Below are positions 1 through 12,900 of a stretch of DNA of 64,000 bases, in pieces (position 1 is the first letter of the stretch; the number at the start of each line of letters is the position of its first letter). Made by a program: the position numbers and the translations under genes. The notes under the pieces were generated by a model, which saw nothing but the letters and a program-made list of their open reading frames with translations, was not told the origin of the DNA and searched no databases. This DNA comes from Takakia lepidozioides (taxonomy: Eukaryota; Streptophyta; Takakiopsida; Takakiales; Takakiaceae), in NCBI GenBank assembly GCA_030704615.1, contig CM060732.1:7750001-7814000 (forward strand), in the 5' to 3' direction.

Positions 1-119
1 GCCATCTGCGTCGCCCACTTCGTCGTGGCATAATCCGATGCTGGAATGAGCGGCGGCAAGGTCATAATTCTCTGCATGCTCGACAGATCAACACGCCAAA
101 CCCATCATATTAAATTATG

Positions 120-262
120 GAGTCTCTTCACCCCGAAGGCTTAAGTACTGCCTTCCGTTAGGAAGGTGGACACCTTTGTGACACCAATCGGTGGATTGAA
201 CCCACAACCACTTCCGAGGTGGTATGTGCCCATAACCACTGGACTACAGCTTGGTTGTAGCC
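120..262 (-). mobile_element. tRNA-derived SINE (partial)
   Basis: On the - strand there is an RNA polymerase III type internal promoter. The A box is TAGTCCAGTGGTTATGGGC (complement of 228-246) and the B box is GGGTTCAATCC (complement of 193-203), spaced as in tRNA genes. The sequence does not fold into a complete tRNA with acceptor stem, and it continues past the B box toward about 120, so a tRNA-related SINE is more likely than a tRNA gene. Ends and target duplication were not resolved. Confidence 0.6.
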
Positions 263-3200
263 AAACCCATTACCCTCCGCGTAGAATTGCTCCATCCCCA
301 GGGACAGTTTCACACGCACGTGGCAGTAGAAGAGGAAGCAAATGGTGGCACGCGCGGACAGGTGGCGTAAAAACAGAGTAGGCGTATTGCCTCAGCGCCG
401 TAAATGCAGGATCAGCGTATCTGCACATTACGATTCTCCGAATTCCGTGGACAGTTCTCGGCCGCTGGATATGTAACTGCGAGGCTAACGTGGACAGTTC
501 GGAAGCCGTTAGATGCTCGCGGACGTGGTTTTGACTTTGATCTGCGCTGTTAATATAGGCACGTTACTCATGGACGGGCCTCCGGTTAGGTTATCATGGG
601 ATAAATATAATATTCCGCCATAACACTCCCTGACAGCTAGACCTCCAGAATTGAACTCTGGACCGTTTTTGGATGATGGAAAAATACAGAGCCCTTAACT
701 TATGGGATTTGGTGGACTTGTCGTCGTCGTTCAATGGCCCACCGCCACCCCACTTTATTTATTCCTTCTACTCTCTACGACGTGTATCATTGCGTACTGT
801 ATATAGTAGTTCGTAAATATAGCAGGACACCGAAAATCTCACATTCATCCTCGGCTGGCGGTGTTCTAGCGAGACTAACCAAGACTAAACATAGCGAAGG
901 CGGGGCGAGGAGGCGGGTTGTTAGCGGGGCATAGGATACTTTAGTGGCACGCCCACCGCCAAGCCGCACACTTTGGAGGCGCCTCTTAATATTGCCCGGC
1001 GCGGCCGGTAAATATTAGTTACACAGGCCCTTACTCTTGAGGGTTGCCGGGGTGTGGCCGTGGTTGCGCCACGTGAAGGGATATAACTCCCATTTATAGC
1101 CCGGGAGCTTATTTTACTACACTAGTCTGGAGACTACCGGCCCGCCGGGTCGGTCCTCAGTCCTCACCGCCGCCTGCCGGTGCGGCGCCATGGCGTGAAC
1201 GTAGTAGTGGGGACGTGAAAAGTGAAATCAACCGGCTGACGAGCAGCGCTGCAGAGTACAGTCTGTGCACTTGGGAGCTGCCACGTGCCGAACGATTCGC
1301 AGTAAGAGATTCATGGAGGGATCGTGGGTCCTATGCAGTGTTTTTTTTAAGAAATTTGGAAAACAGCACGAGTGGCTACAGAGTTTTGCTGGAAATAGCC
1401 ATTTATTCTGTTCATCCACTATAATTCATCTACTTATGTGCCATCATCCATATATATCATCCATATTTGGCGAATTCATCCATAATGTTTTTATTTGGAG
1501 GAATTTGGCGATTTCATCCATGAAAAAACAGTGGATTTGCGACAGAATATTCGATTTTATTTTTTGAGGTCGAAATCTGGCGATTATTCGCCACTAAAAG
1601 AATGGCTGGTCCTATGGGCGTCGGACTGCTCACCGAGAATCTTGCGACGGGCGGTCCCCGGTCGCGGGCCATACATCATACTAGAGTGTCTGGGGCATGG
1701 GCAGCGTAGTAGTCAAACGCGACTCGACCGGGTGGTAAATAATCGATCGTACCGTGCGCTTCATTATTGCTGCCACTTATCAAACAGTCGTGAGGCTCCA
1801 ACAACACGTATAGTGTATAGTATATAGTATATAGTATAGTACAGTAAGATACTAACATGACGTAAAAATGTGGGTCGACCGCAGATTCGATATTCAATAT
1901 TTCACGATTGTGGCGACTGCCAGTTTTGCGTTGGAAGAAGGTCGAGGTTTATGACGCCTGCGCGAGGCTGCCCAGCACGACAGAGGAATATGGACGTACT
2001 CAGGAAGGATCGGAGCCGTCGGATCTCGGAGCGCCAGATGCCTCCAGGATCCGAGGGCGGAAGCAAGCGGGGATGGCAAGTGGGAGACCTGGGATAGCCG
2101 GTTGTCCTTGGGCACTGTCAGCGGAGCGCGGCGGCGCCGGTTGCGCCGGTCACCAAGTCGGGGGCGTTGGGGCGAGTCTAAGGCTGGCTGGGCAGACTTG
2201 CGTGGTCTTGCTTTTGCTGCTGCAATCGCGAGGGGCGACCACGGCCGACTGCCTCACCGCTCATGTACGATCTCTCTCGCCCGTTGCTTACGGCCCTGCT
2301 TTCTCTGTCGTTGCTGTCTTGTCATGTAGATTGTGTGCATGTCACGAGGGTTTTCTTTGGTCTTGTGGAAGAGAAGAGCCTTATCGGCAGCGGTGACTGT
2401 GGATGATGATGCTCTCTTCTTCCTGTATCTGAAGAATTCCTACTGGTTCTCGTAAGTTGTTGTTAGCGTGGTGTATGGGTGTCTGTGGTGTTGAGGAAGA
2501 GCCGTATCGGTGATGGAAGCTCGTCTCTTGGTATGATGTGGATGATTCCTTCCTTTTTGTTTTCGAAGACTTCCCGCGGGTTCATCAAGTGTGTTAGAGT
2601 GGGTGTGCAACTGAGCAGTAACGGCTTCGGAAACTCCCTGTAGAAGATGGACCGCTAGAGATAGTAGGAGCTGAATCTCGAGACCGAGTGGTCTCTTGTT
2701 TGAAGTCTGTTCAGTTTATGCACGATTTTGATGTGAAAAAAGAAAAGGGTTCCATCTCCTTGGGACGAAATGGCATCACACAAGTGCGTCGAGCATGCTG
2801 GATAAAGTCGATGCCACATTGGCGAATGTCGGTGGCCACTGCCCTTGGCATTCGTGGCCGGAACGATGGATATCTGAACGGTTGAACTCTGGCTGCAGGT
2901 TGTTTAGACCAGGTGGTTTCTTAGCCAGGACCTTGGAGCCCTGACGAAAGGACTCGGGATGGAAGTGGTGTATCCCTCTACAAACCGCGCAATGCAGTGG
3001 CTCTCCGAACTTGTATGTCATTTGAATACGCCTTTGAGTGCCGGCGGACAGTAGGCTAAATTCTTTTTGTTCTCTACAACGGTCTAAAGATGGTTCTCGT
3101 TTCTCCCTTGAGGGAGCCTGAAATAGCTGTGTAGGAAGGCATCTCGAAGCGTGAGAGCCGTCCTCCCTCCCTGCGTGTGCCTCGGTTTTTCAAACTCATC

Positions 3201-3264
3201 TGTAATCACTTGCGATGTTGTCAGTCCTGTGTATACATGTAGTATCCCTGTGTGCAGGGGAGTG
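263..3264. other. intergenic, no gene recognised
   Basis: The only open frames are short and overlapping and resemble no family I know. Notable items are a TATA-like stretch near 600 (ATAAATATAATATT) and a run of TATAG-type short repeats at about 1,805-1,842. The last few hundred bases probably contain the promoter and any untranslated exon of the bHLH gene that follows. Confidence 0.5.
1805..1842. repeat. TATAG-rich short tandem repeat
   Basis: A low-complexity run built from TATAGTATATAGTATA units lies in otherwise unannotated DNA. It looks like an ordinary microsatellite. Confidence 0.7.
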
Positions 3265-5345
3265 ATGCGTGAGTTTTGCTCCCGATATCTGCAGGGATTA
3301 GAGGATCCAGCACTCTTACGGCAGTTGGACCCCATTTTTAATCCTTCAGCTGAAGATCTTGGGACTATAATGGGATATCAAAACTGCACCAATTTTGATC
3401 TTGCGGCCTCCCTTGGAAGCTTGAAGCAGAGCGAGATGCAAAGGGTACCCTCTGTTGACCGTTTGTCGAACTTCGGAGGTTTCTCCTCTTCGGACGGCTA
3501 CATCAGTCAAGATCGCCCTCCGAAGTTGTCAAAGCCAAACTCATGGCACACAGGTTTCGGCCAGCAGCAAGTCAATGTGAGCTCTTCTCCTAATATGACA
3601 CCGGTGCCCTATGCGCTTGGATGTGGAAACTTTGTGGGGACTGCCACTTCACAGGGGAACCGACAGCTCCAGGTGCCCCAGCAACTCGAGGGTTTTGTTT
3701 CATCTCAACTTCAAAATGACTCTCATGAGGCAAATACCATCAGGAATCCCAGCTGCCATCTGGAGATCGGTACGTCACCCCGATCAGTTGGGCAAGAGAG
3801 CTGTAACACAGACGTCTTCTCTCCGGAAACTCTGAGTGGGGCTAGTGGTGGGAGTTTGCCTCTCTCCCCCACCCAGTCCATTGGGGGGAAGCGCCAAGGT
3901 GAATACTACCCTGCAGACCCGAAAAGGCAGAGGATGGGTACTGTCACAGTGAACGCGACGTCATGTCCTGCACCTCCGGTCGCCACTGTCAAGGGTCCTG
4001 GTCACACCCAAGATCACATCATGGCCGAGCGAAAGCGCCGCGAGAAACTCAGTCAACGGTTTATAGCGTTATCGGCAATTGTCCCGGGCTTGAAAAAGGT
4101 ATTACTTCGCTCTTGATCAAATGCTTCGTCCTTGGTGAAGATTCCTTGGCCAGCGGGGCTATTTCTTGATCCCATGTATGTTCAGTGCGTGCTATCTTCT
4201 CTCTGATCCTGGCGCATGGCTCTTTGAGCTAGTGATCTCTTCTAATTGCTTTCTTTTCCGCATCAGCATTAGTTTAAGTTGCCGTAGCATGTTTTAACAA
4301 GCCTGACGGAATTTGAGATCTTCGCTGTTGCCCTTTGACTTGAGGTCTTAGACTTCTCGTCAGGGTCGAATCATCCGGATTGATCTCTGAGATTTTGGTC
4401 CTACTTGTCATCTTACCAGTCCATGAGGCTCTTAGACAGGTATCAGAAAGTCTCTGGTAGGTCAGTTTAGTAGAAACTTCCTGTGATGTACTTATGGGTT
4501 TTATTGACTCCGCCATTGCAGATGGATAAGGCTTCCGTGCTTGGTGATGCAATCAAGTACGTGAAGACTTTGCAAGAGAAGTTGAAGACTCTAGAAGAGC
4601 AATCTGGTAATAAAATGGTGCGCTCTCATGCGAAAACCCAGAAGGTGGGAGCACTGGGAAATGACAAAGTCTCTGTGAGTGGGGAGGATGTGGTCACTGG
4701 TGACTCCTCTGAGGATGATGAAGGGTCCATCCCAGAGATTGAGGCACGTATGATTGGCAAAAATGTGCTGATCCGTATGCATTGTGAGAAGCGGAAGAGT
4801 CTGCTGGTGAAGTGTCTGGAGAAGTTGGAGATGCTGAAGCTGGTTGTACTGAATGCCAACATTTTGTCCTTCTCAGCGTCCTCACTCGATTTAACTTTCA
4901 CGGCAGAGGTTGGAGGCTTGTGTTTTAGTCCTGGAATGAGTGTCAAGGGTTCTTTTTTTTGTCAATGCTAGTTTTCAGTGTTCAGTGTTTTCATTACTGC
5001 CTTTTTCTGCACGTTTTCTGTGTCATCACTGCGGTTGAACCATTAGATTTTTCCGCTTCCTCACATTAGTCTAGTTGTCTGAAAGTGTATTTGTGGGAAT
5101 CTGGCGGTTCTGGTTGAGCACAGATCCTGTTTAGAAAGCCTATTTCTGTCCTTTTTTCTTTGTGGTGAGTTGTTGTTGTCTGCCAATGTTGTCATCTCCT
5201 TACATTCATTTCGATTCTTTTCTCTGATCCTCTGTGCTCTCTTGTGCTGACTTGGGGAGGGGTGCAGATTGAGGAGGGGGTAGAGATTACTGCTGAGGAG
5301 ATTATTCCAGCCCTGCAAGTACTCTACAGATCTCTGGAAGATTGA
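3265..5345 (+). CDS. bHLH transcription factor, NAI1/bHLH18-25 type (subgroup IVa-like)
   Basis: The proposed coding exons are 3265-4098, 4522-4908 and 5268-5345, which gives 432 residues. Every junction has GT and AG and is in phase 0. The basic region and helix 1 (about residues 247-278) contain HIMAERKRREKLSQRF with the H-E-R residues that contact an E-box (CANNTG). The intron falls right after PGLKK, and exon 2 starts with MDKASVLGDAIKYVKTLQEK (helix 2). Residues about 349-425 resemble the C-terminal ACT-like fold of this family. The N-terminal half is Ser/Pro/Gln-rich and low in complexity, as expected for an activation region. The family consists of nuclear DNA-binding dimers. The start is uncertain: the ATG at 3265 is in frame, but an acceptor-like CAG at 3292-3294 leaves room for a different first exon upstream. 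No disabling change is seen; this is probably an intact resident gene. Confidence 0.88.
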
Positions 5346-8300
5346 CGGAGTAAACCTGATTAAAGGCCCTAATGCTTATCAGGCCTTCTAAGCTTGTGTG
5401 CACACATTCAGCAACATGAAGATCAACTGTACAGTGAACAAATTATCGACCCAACTAGGAGGCTTGTATCACTCTGTGCCTCTACATCTTTTGTCTCCCA
5501 AGCTTTTCTTCCCTTTGAATATGCTTGGGAGGTGCGGAGCTTTTGACAGCGACTGTGCTACTGCGTTGGAGCCTCTACGTTTTGCGTGCCCTGCTCGCAG
5601 TACACTTCGTTCATAGTATATTACCCAATATGTATTGGTTGTAGTAGGCATAGGATACCATACCCAGGAAGGTCCATGAGTGGCTCGTTTTTCTCCTTCC
5701 ACCACTTCACTAGCTTTTTTTGAAGAGACTTGTCTTCTCATATGGAAGGCCAGGTCTCTTTTCCCAGCAATTGGGGTGGTGTTCGTTGGTAAGTTTTTTA
5801 AGCTCTCTTGTCGAAGCTTGGCCCTTGTTCCGTGCGTGCCCGAAGAGTATCTTTCCGGCTTTTCAGACCATAGCTGGTTTGGTGATCAGCGTGCTTTTTT
5901 TGCAAGGTTCAAAGTTGACCTTGTTTCCAGCTCGTAAGGTGATTGACGATGCTGTGGATTAGTTGTGGGCTTTTTGGGGTTAGAGTCCCTTGTAGTACCA
6001 GCCAAAACCCTTTTGGAAAGAACCACTTTCATAGTCTAGAAGAAGAGCTTGGGCCAAGCTTGGTCGGGGTAGCTGATTCTGCAGCTTTTTTTTGTGGCTC
6101 CCTGCGATTTGTTCTCAGGACCATATTTCCTTCCTAAATAAATAAATGACAAATCTTTGAATCATGTGATGCGCTTTTGTTGTACTTTCAATGTAAGGAG
6201 TAGATGGAAGATAACTGATTTAGCCGTAACCATCTAAAAATATGACCAATGATTTGGTAGCTTTGTTGGAGGCCTGTTACAAATTGCTACAAATACTATG
6301 TGTGTCTGTTTGTGAATGGAGTCTTGTGGTAAGTCAAATGAGAGGTGTAGAGACTCTGCAAACGCAGACTTGGCAGTATAGAAGACCTGCTTCTGGTGGA
6401 CTGTCCCTCAGTACTGCATCCACCGTCTGATGTATCTTGTTGTGGTGGGTTGGTGATATGTGATTCTGGCAGTATGGCTGTACCCTTTACTAGCTAATGT
6501 TGTAGCAGCAGTTTTTCAGGGTCCTTGACTTTTAGGGATTTGCTTGGATGAAGGTAACTTGGAAGACCTAAAATGAAGGCCTGAATCAAAGCTCCCCTGG
6601 CCTGCTGCCAACAAGATCTAAACAAGACGCCACAGCCCGGCACCGAAAGTAGTTGCTATGCTGCCGAACTGGGCATAAATGGCTTTTAGGGACCAATTCA
6701 AGGGGCCAGTGCTGCCTGGCGGCCCTCTCTGACTGTGGTGGAGGAGGTGGCCCCAATACCAGGAGTTTGGGCAAACAGTTGAGCCCCCACTGAGGGTGGG
6801 CCAGAGGTAAAGCTGTTACCCCAGGGCGTAGCCTCCCAACTGCACCTGTCGTAAAGCAAAGCCCAAAAAGTTATCCCTGTCTCTCGGAATGTAGAATGGC
6901 GCTGGGCAGAACCACGTAATCCAGCAGGATGAAGCGACACCATAAGTTACACTTCCTTTGGGATGAATCGTCTTTCTTTTCGTAATGGAATTGCAGGGCT
7001 CCATGCACCAATCAAGCAGGGGGCAGGTCATAATGGACCTGTGCCCATGGCCTTATTATTAGAGCTTCCTTCCATGTGGAGGGCCGGGACCAAGGCTGCC
7101 AAGTCTGTGTGGAGATTGAGCCAGACTTGTTGAGCCAAATTACGACCATGTGACCATGTGCAGCCTTCTGGCAAAGTGAACCCACCTCAAATGGTTGCAT
7201 CCACATAAGACCCGAGTTTAATGTTTGTCAAGGGTTATTGGGACCACTCACTAATTTGACTAGGCCCGCTTGTCACCCGCCCCCTCCTCTGGGTCCCACA
7301 CCTCGACTCCCTACGATGGAGGTTTAAAAAATAATAATTGGGTAAGCACCATCCAGGGTTATAGGGGTAATATGTTTTGTATAGGGGAAAGGCAGCTGAT
7401 GAGGCCCTTCCACCGGTGGAAGAGCCTGTGAAGACTTGTTTTGAGCTGAAGGAATATGCGGTGCTCCTCAACCCTTTCGCTCAGAAAGGATAAGGGGAGT
7501 AGATCAAAAGAGCTTGCTTTGCACATAAGCAGGCACCAGAGCACGCAGAGGACTCCACATAGGATCTCAAAGCTCATTCATTCATTGGCAGACGCACAGA
7601 ACACATACACATACACCATTCGTACATCTGTTCACCAAAAGACCCTTTACTCTAGTTCCATTGAACCTTATAGCCCGGGTTAGGCCTGAGGCCATGTGTT
7701 TACAAACCATGGGGCGGCCAGATTACCATCAAATCAGACCGTTTCTTAACAGACGGTGCGGATGCAGCCGCCTGCTCCTAGGATACCCGTATGCCAACGT
7801 ATGTATAATGGCCATCACTGTCAAATACATTAACCCTTAAGTTCCCAAGCGACCTGAATCGGGTCACTTTGAATTTGCAGTTTGACCTAATTTTTGCAGA
7901 TCTAATCTGATGGGGCCCACTCCCGAAGCTTTAATGACAAGGGATTTGTCTCGAGTATGATGCAAAAAACAAAAAACAAAAAAAAAAAAGCTTCAACCTA
8001 CAAAAAATATCTTAAGCTTCCCTAGTTACATTGCTCTGCCAGTAAGGGCTCATTCCAACTGGCAAACGAATCAAACCAAAGCTGGATCTCTACATCCATC
8101 AGGGTGGCATCGCTCGCGAGCCTTAGGGGCTCTGTATTCTGATTCCCTGCGGCTTCTAGTTTCTGAGTCGTGTCCATATTAATGTATTTATTAGGCAACT
8201 TTGTGCGCAGAATGTAGCCATTTCTCAACCATTTTCCTTCATACTTGGTGCCAATGTTTCCAATTTGAACTGACAAATTGCAAGAAGCTTGGTAGGGGGG

Positions 8301-9042
8301 TTGTGGCCACCTTGTTCGTCTGGTAAGTTCCTTGATAAGCTTCATATTGACTGCTTGCCAAGGTCAGAAAATGTAGCACCACATTTGTGGTTGTCCGCTA
8401 ACCATTGAGCGAGACAAGAGCATTCATTAGTCGCTTGACTCTGTGGGTGAGATATATTTGTCCTAACAGACCGTCCACATCCAGCCTATTCTCATTACCA
8501 ACGAAAACAAGATCACCCAATTGCAAAGGACAGGTGCTGCACTCACATCGAGGACTGTGCAATTGACGGAATTCAGCAAATTGGAGGTCTCTGTAATTGA
8601 AGAAGTTCGGGAACCTTCTAGAAACCTCAGAGCATGCCTTGTTTGTCTTCTTTGTGTCTATAGAGACGTCCTCCAGTTCAATGCTTAGTTGTAAGAAACC
8701 AGGGGTCATATCTAAGCGGAGGTGAATGCCCCCTCCATAGAAGATGCTTCTCAAGGATGTAGTGGCCAGCTGAATTACGCACACTGTTGTTCGGACCTCT
8801 TGCATTCTTATTTAACTGCACATCTATACGCGAGAATGAAGCCACAATGTTTAGGGGGTGGCAGTGAGGCCAGTGTGGATGCATTGACAGGTCGGGTGGC
8901 CTGGGCACTTTGACCATAGCTGAAAATTGGGCCTTTGAAGGTTGGTCAGTTGAGGTAGCAGCTCGCCCGCTCCATCTCCCAACAGCGGTAATGGTTGATC
9001 GTTCCCCCACAGACCGCCCACTTGAGCGAGGGTTCACTTTAA
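5346..9042. other. intergenic, no gene recognised
   Basis: This is the 3' flank of the bHLH gene followed by anonymous sequence. An A-rich run lies at about 7,966-7,990. Open frames on both strands at 8,022-9,175 are short, overlap one another and match no domain I recognise; the part near 8,400-9,040 may be more of the degraded retroelement described next. Confidence 0.5.
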
Positions 9043-9549
9043 ATGGCAACATCCATTGTCGCTCTGGAACCATGGAAAGATTACTCTCCTCTCTCCAGTT
9101 TATTGTCGTGTGGGGGATATCGGCTAGGTGTTCGGCGTTTCCACCTTGGGGACTATGTGTATCTGCAGCAGACAACGCCTACGACTTTGGATGTCATAGC
9201 AGGGCGTGTAATTCTAAGGGTCCGGGAGGTGTTGCCTTCAGGAGTGTTGATTCTGGAAGGTCAAGATGGCATGGTATAGAAGGACCATGTGCGCAATTGT
9301 GCGCCATGTCATCTTCCACATGTGGATGGGAGGATAGATCCCAACCTTGCAGTGGTACTTGCAGGGTTGCATTGCAGGCTATGTGGGCATGCTGGTGGTG
9401 CCGCAACCATGTTGGTGTGTGACAAATGCTCAAGGGGGTGGCACATGGGATGCTTGACACCGCCCTTGAGGAGGTTCCTGGTGGAGAATGGTTGTGTCCA
9501 TGATGCCTTGGCCATAGGTAGTGGGCATGACAATGGTGTAGTTGACAAG
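9043..9549 (+). pseudogene. retroelement polyprotein remnant: integrase tail plus PHD finger
   Basis: The translation reads GDYVYLQQTTPTTLDV, then REVLPSGVLILEGQDGMV, a TAG stop at about 9,278, and then KDHVRNCAPCHLPHVDG. This resembles the strand-rich region after the integrase core in some plant Ty3/gypsy polyproteins. It is followed by a PHD-like finger: CRLCG, MLVCDKCSRGWHMGCL and TPPL, with Cys and His in PHD spacing. Polyproteins with a PHD finger behind the integrase are known to me from plant and algal retroelements (recollection, not checked). No integrase core or reverse transcriptase is recognisable upstream, and the frame is lost after about 9,549, so this is a decayed fragment. 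Confidence 0.6.
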
Positions 9550-9831
9550 TGATCCGAGGTCTAGCTGGTGGGAGCTCAATTGCAAGCAGACGACTAATGA
9601 TGGGGCTCTCGTTGCACCCGGCCTCTTGATCCATATACTTTAGAAAATTGTGAGATGTGCGATTGAAGACCAAACGATGATCTTATTGAGATGGATACTT
9701 GTCAGCTATCTGGTGTTAGAAGGACCTAATCACCAGCTAGGGGGGCAATTGTGGCATAGCTTTCTAGGATTGTGTGCTTAGAATGTATGGTGGACAACGA
9801 TGTATGTTGTGGGGGTGAATGCAAGGTTGAC

Positions 9832-10131
9832 TGGACCAAAATGGACGTTACCAGCACAGTTTTAGATGACTGCAATTGATGGTGTCATCAATTGAAATTG
9901 AATTAACTCATTAAAACCAGAAAATATATATGTCATTGGATTTCTAGCTTCAATACGCACCCATAGCAACTCTCCAATCATGAATCCGATAAGAAATGAC
10001 TCCGCTATGGACTTTTGAACACCGTCATTGTGGACTGTTACCGCAATGAATGGAATTACAATGGACTCAAATTCTCCTATGTGCCATTGGTGAATTCCAT
10101 TGAAATTTGGACATAAAATGGCCATTTTGGT
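9832..10131. repeat. possible MITE with short terminal inverted repeats
   Basis: GGACCAAAATGG at 9,832-9,843 is matched by its inverted complement CCATTTTGGTCC ending near 10,131. The ~300 bp between are AT-rich with further small inverted stretches. No convincing target duplication was found. It lies between the two parts of the retroelement remnant and could be an insertion in it. Confidence 0.35.
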
Positions 10132-10539
10132 CCACATCATAGGTATGTATTTGAAGTGGCAAAATCATTTGTCATTTGACTCATATGGACTAATATATGT
10201 TAAAAAAATAGGCATTTTTTGAAAAGTCCATAGCTTATCTTGTTTTTTGGATTTTGGGTGTCATTTTTTTTTCTAGAAGTATAAAAACCTATTAATCTTC
10301 AATGGCTAGGTGTCATATTGAAATGTTTTTGTAAACTCTAATTTTTAGTTTTTCATAATTTCTCTAAATAATAGACTAAAATATTTAATGAATTATATCT
10401 TTAATATTTGGGGTAGGACTCTTTACTAAATATGTTCAGTATACCATTATCTATCATTAAAAAAATTATTTTGGGATAGTATCATCATTTTTTTTTTGGG
10501 TCATGGACTTTCATGGAGCAGGATCTGCCGTTTTTGGTC

Positions 10540-11020
10540 CACTCAACCCTGCAACTGCCCTGTGGAAGAGAAGCCAAGGAGCTACATAGGCTTGGCTTGA
10601 AGAAAACAAGGGCAAGCACTTGGAGAGCATTAGGAAGCTCAAGAGAGCATACGATTCCATTCAACGGCCACCCAATCTCACAGTTGAGGGCATTTTGGAC
10701 CAAGGGAGGCAACCACAGAGGGTGCGACATGATGACCATCCACCTCTAGCAGTGGTAAATTGAGTGGGGCAACCACGTGCGGCCTTGCCTACGCTCATGA
10801 GCTTTCCCTCGTCTCATGCTTTTCGAGACAATGGTTCTGGGTTGATTTGGGACAATGTGCTACAGCAATTGGTGGAGCCCAATGCAGATGAACGAGAGCG
10901 GGCAATGGGATTTGCCACGGGCACTACAGCTGTGCCAGTTCTGTCAGAGGCATCACGACGCCAGGTGTTGGGTCAGGCAATGGATCTCAATTGCTTGACA
11001 TGGGTCATTGGCCACCTTGG
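10540..11020 (+). pseudogene. retroelement remnant, C-terminal part (ERERAMGF/LGQAMD motif)
   Basis: In frame from about 10,764 the translation reads ALPTLMSFPSSHAF, then EPNADERERAMGFATGTTA and SRRQVLGQAMDLNCLTWVIG. I associate this block with the far C-terminus of plant retroelement polyproteins that also carry the PHD finger. Its pattern (ERE-x-GF, then LG-x-A) also resembles the last motif of cytosine-C5 methyltransferases, so a retroelement-borne methyltransferase relic is possible. Upstream frames at 10,513-10,749 are broken. It is on the same strand as the 9,043-9,549 fragment, so both may come from one element interrupted by about 1 kb. Confidence 0.45.
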
Positions 11021-11204
11021 CCTCCAACTGATCCTCAGTGTATGGCTCTCCCCACTCCTCATATTGCTGCTTGAGAGATCCAATGACTCTCTCTTTCCGC
11101 ATCTCATCCCACATCTGCCATGGGTGTTTGCACCCCATGATCCTGTGCTCGTCCCCACTCATTGCCTCAACCGTTCCGGTTCGCAGAGGGGGTGCACGAC
11201 ATAA

Positions 11205-12611
11205 GGGCCAGACCACAACCCCTTAAATCTCTTGAGGACAAAATATGTTGATCACACTAGTTGTGAGAATTATCCAAGCCATACCACACCACAATTGGAG
11301 CAATTGGCAAGGAGATAGACCCATCTAAATAGTTGAAAGTCCGGAAACTTGAACTACAAGTGCAGATCTGTTGGGGGCCAGACCACAACCCCTTAAGAAA
11401 ATTCAGAGCTCAGCAGGCCACCATAACTTGATCACACTAGTTGTTATGTACGTTTCAAGCCATAGCACACCACAATTAGAGCAATTGGCAAGGAGATAGG
11501 CCCATCTGAATAGTTGAACGTTCGAAAACTTGAACAACAAGTGTAGATCTGTTGGGGGCCAGACCAAAACCCCTTAAGAAAATTCCGATCTCAGGAGGCT
11601 ACCATACCTTGATTACACTAGTTGTTAGAAAAAGTTTCAAACCATAGCACACCACAATTGGAGCAATTAGTAATGAGATAGGCCCATCTGAGTACCTGAA
11701 CGTCTGGAAATGTGAATTACAAGTGCAGATTTGTTGGGGGCCAGACCAAAACCCCTTAAGAAAATTCAGAGCTCAATTGGCCACCATAACTTGATCACAC
11801 TAGTTGTTAGAAATGTTTCAAGCCATAGCAAACCACAATTGGAGTAGTTGCCAAGGAGATAGGCCCATTTGAGTACCTAAACGTCTGGAAACTTGAACAA
11901 CAAGTGCAGATCTGTTGGGGGCCAGACCACAACCCTTTAATAACATTAAGAGCTCAGGAGGCCACCATACCTTGATCACACTATTGTTATGAATGTTTCA
12001 AGCCATAGCACACCACAACTGGAGCAATTGCCAAGGAAATAAGCCCATCTGAGTACCTGAACGTCCGGAAACTTGAACAACAAGTGCAGATCGTTGGGGG
12101 CCAGACCACAACCCCTTAAGAAAATTCAGAGTTCAGGAGGCCACCATATGTTGATCACACTATTTGTTAGAAATGTTTCAAGCCATAGCACACCACAACT
12201 GGAGCAATTGCCAAGGAGATAGGCCCATCTGAGTACCTGAACGTCTGGAAACTTGAACAACAAGTGCAGATCTGTTGGGGGCCAGACCACAACCCCTTAA
12301 GAAAATTAAGAGCTCAGGAGGCCACCATAACTTAATCACACTAGTTGTTAGAAATTTTTCAAGCCATAGCACACCACAATTGGAGGAATTGGCAAGGAGA
12401 TGGACCCATCTGAGTACCTGAACGTCCGGAAACTTGAACAACAAGTGCAGATTTGTTGGGGGCCAGACCACAATACCTTAAGAAAATTCAAAGCTCAGGA
12501 GACCACCATACCTTGATTACACTAGTTGTTAGAAATGTTTCAAGACATAGCACACCACAACTGGAGCAAGTGCCAAGGAGGTAGGCCCATCTAAGTACCT
12601 GAACGTCCGGA
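11205..12611 (+). repeat. tandem array of ~180-bp units (left array)
   Basis: About seven to eight diverged copies of a ~180-bp unit follow one another. Landmarks in each unit are GGGGGCCAGACCACAACCCC, TTGATCACACTAGTTGTTAG and CACCACAATTGGAGCAATTG, recurring near 11,206, 11,373, 11,553, 11,737, 11,918, 12,095, 12,278 and 12,461. No coding potential is evident. The same unit occurs in the opposite orientation at 14,430-15,470. Confidence 0.9.
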
Positions 12612-12900
12612 ACCTTCAGAGCTTTGGAATTTCTTAAGGTGTTGTGGTCTGGCCCCCAGTAGATTTGCACTTACTCTTGTGGTGATACATGAAAATGTTT
12701 AAGTGGTTTGTGCACCTGTGGCAGACTTTAAAAAACATACAAGTGTCCAAATCATTGTAGGATGATGCTATTGAACAGATCCAAACAATCAACTTTATTC
12801 TGAATGTGAATCACAATATTCATTATGTGAAGCACTTTCCTCAACTAGAACAATGTTTGGTCATACGAAACTAGCTTGAAATATTGTAGCCAACATAGCC
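12612..12900 (-). repeat. orientation switch and second shared segment
   Basis: At about 12,612 the array flips: the sequence continues with part of a unit in reverse (GTTGTGGTCTGGCCCCCAG), then a ~240-bp segment (GTGGTGATACATGAAAA onward). That segment reappears as its reverse complement at about 15,600-15,860. This marks a rearrangement junction inside the repeat complex. Confidence 0.75.

Noticed and set aside
228-246. A tRNA gene at the window start
   Set aside because: A and B boxes are present, but no acceptor stem or clear anticodon arm could be paired; a SINE fits better.
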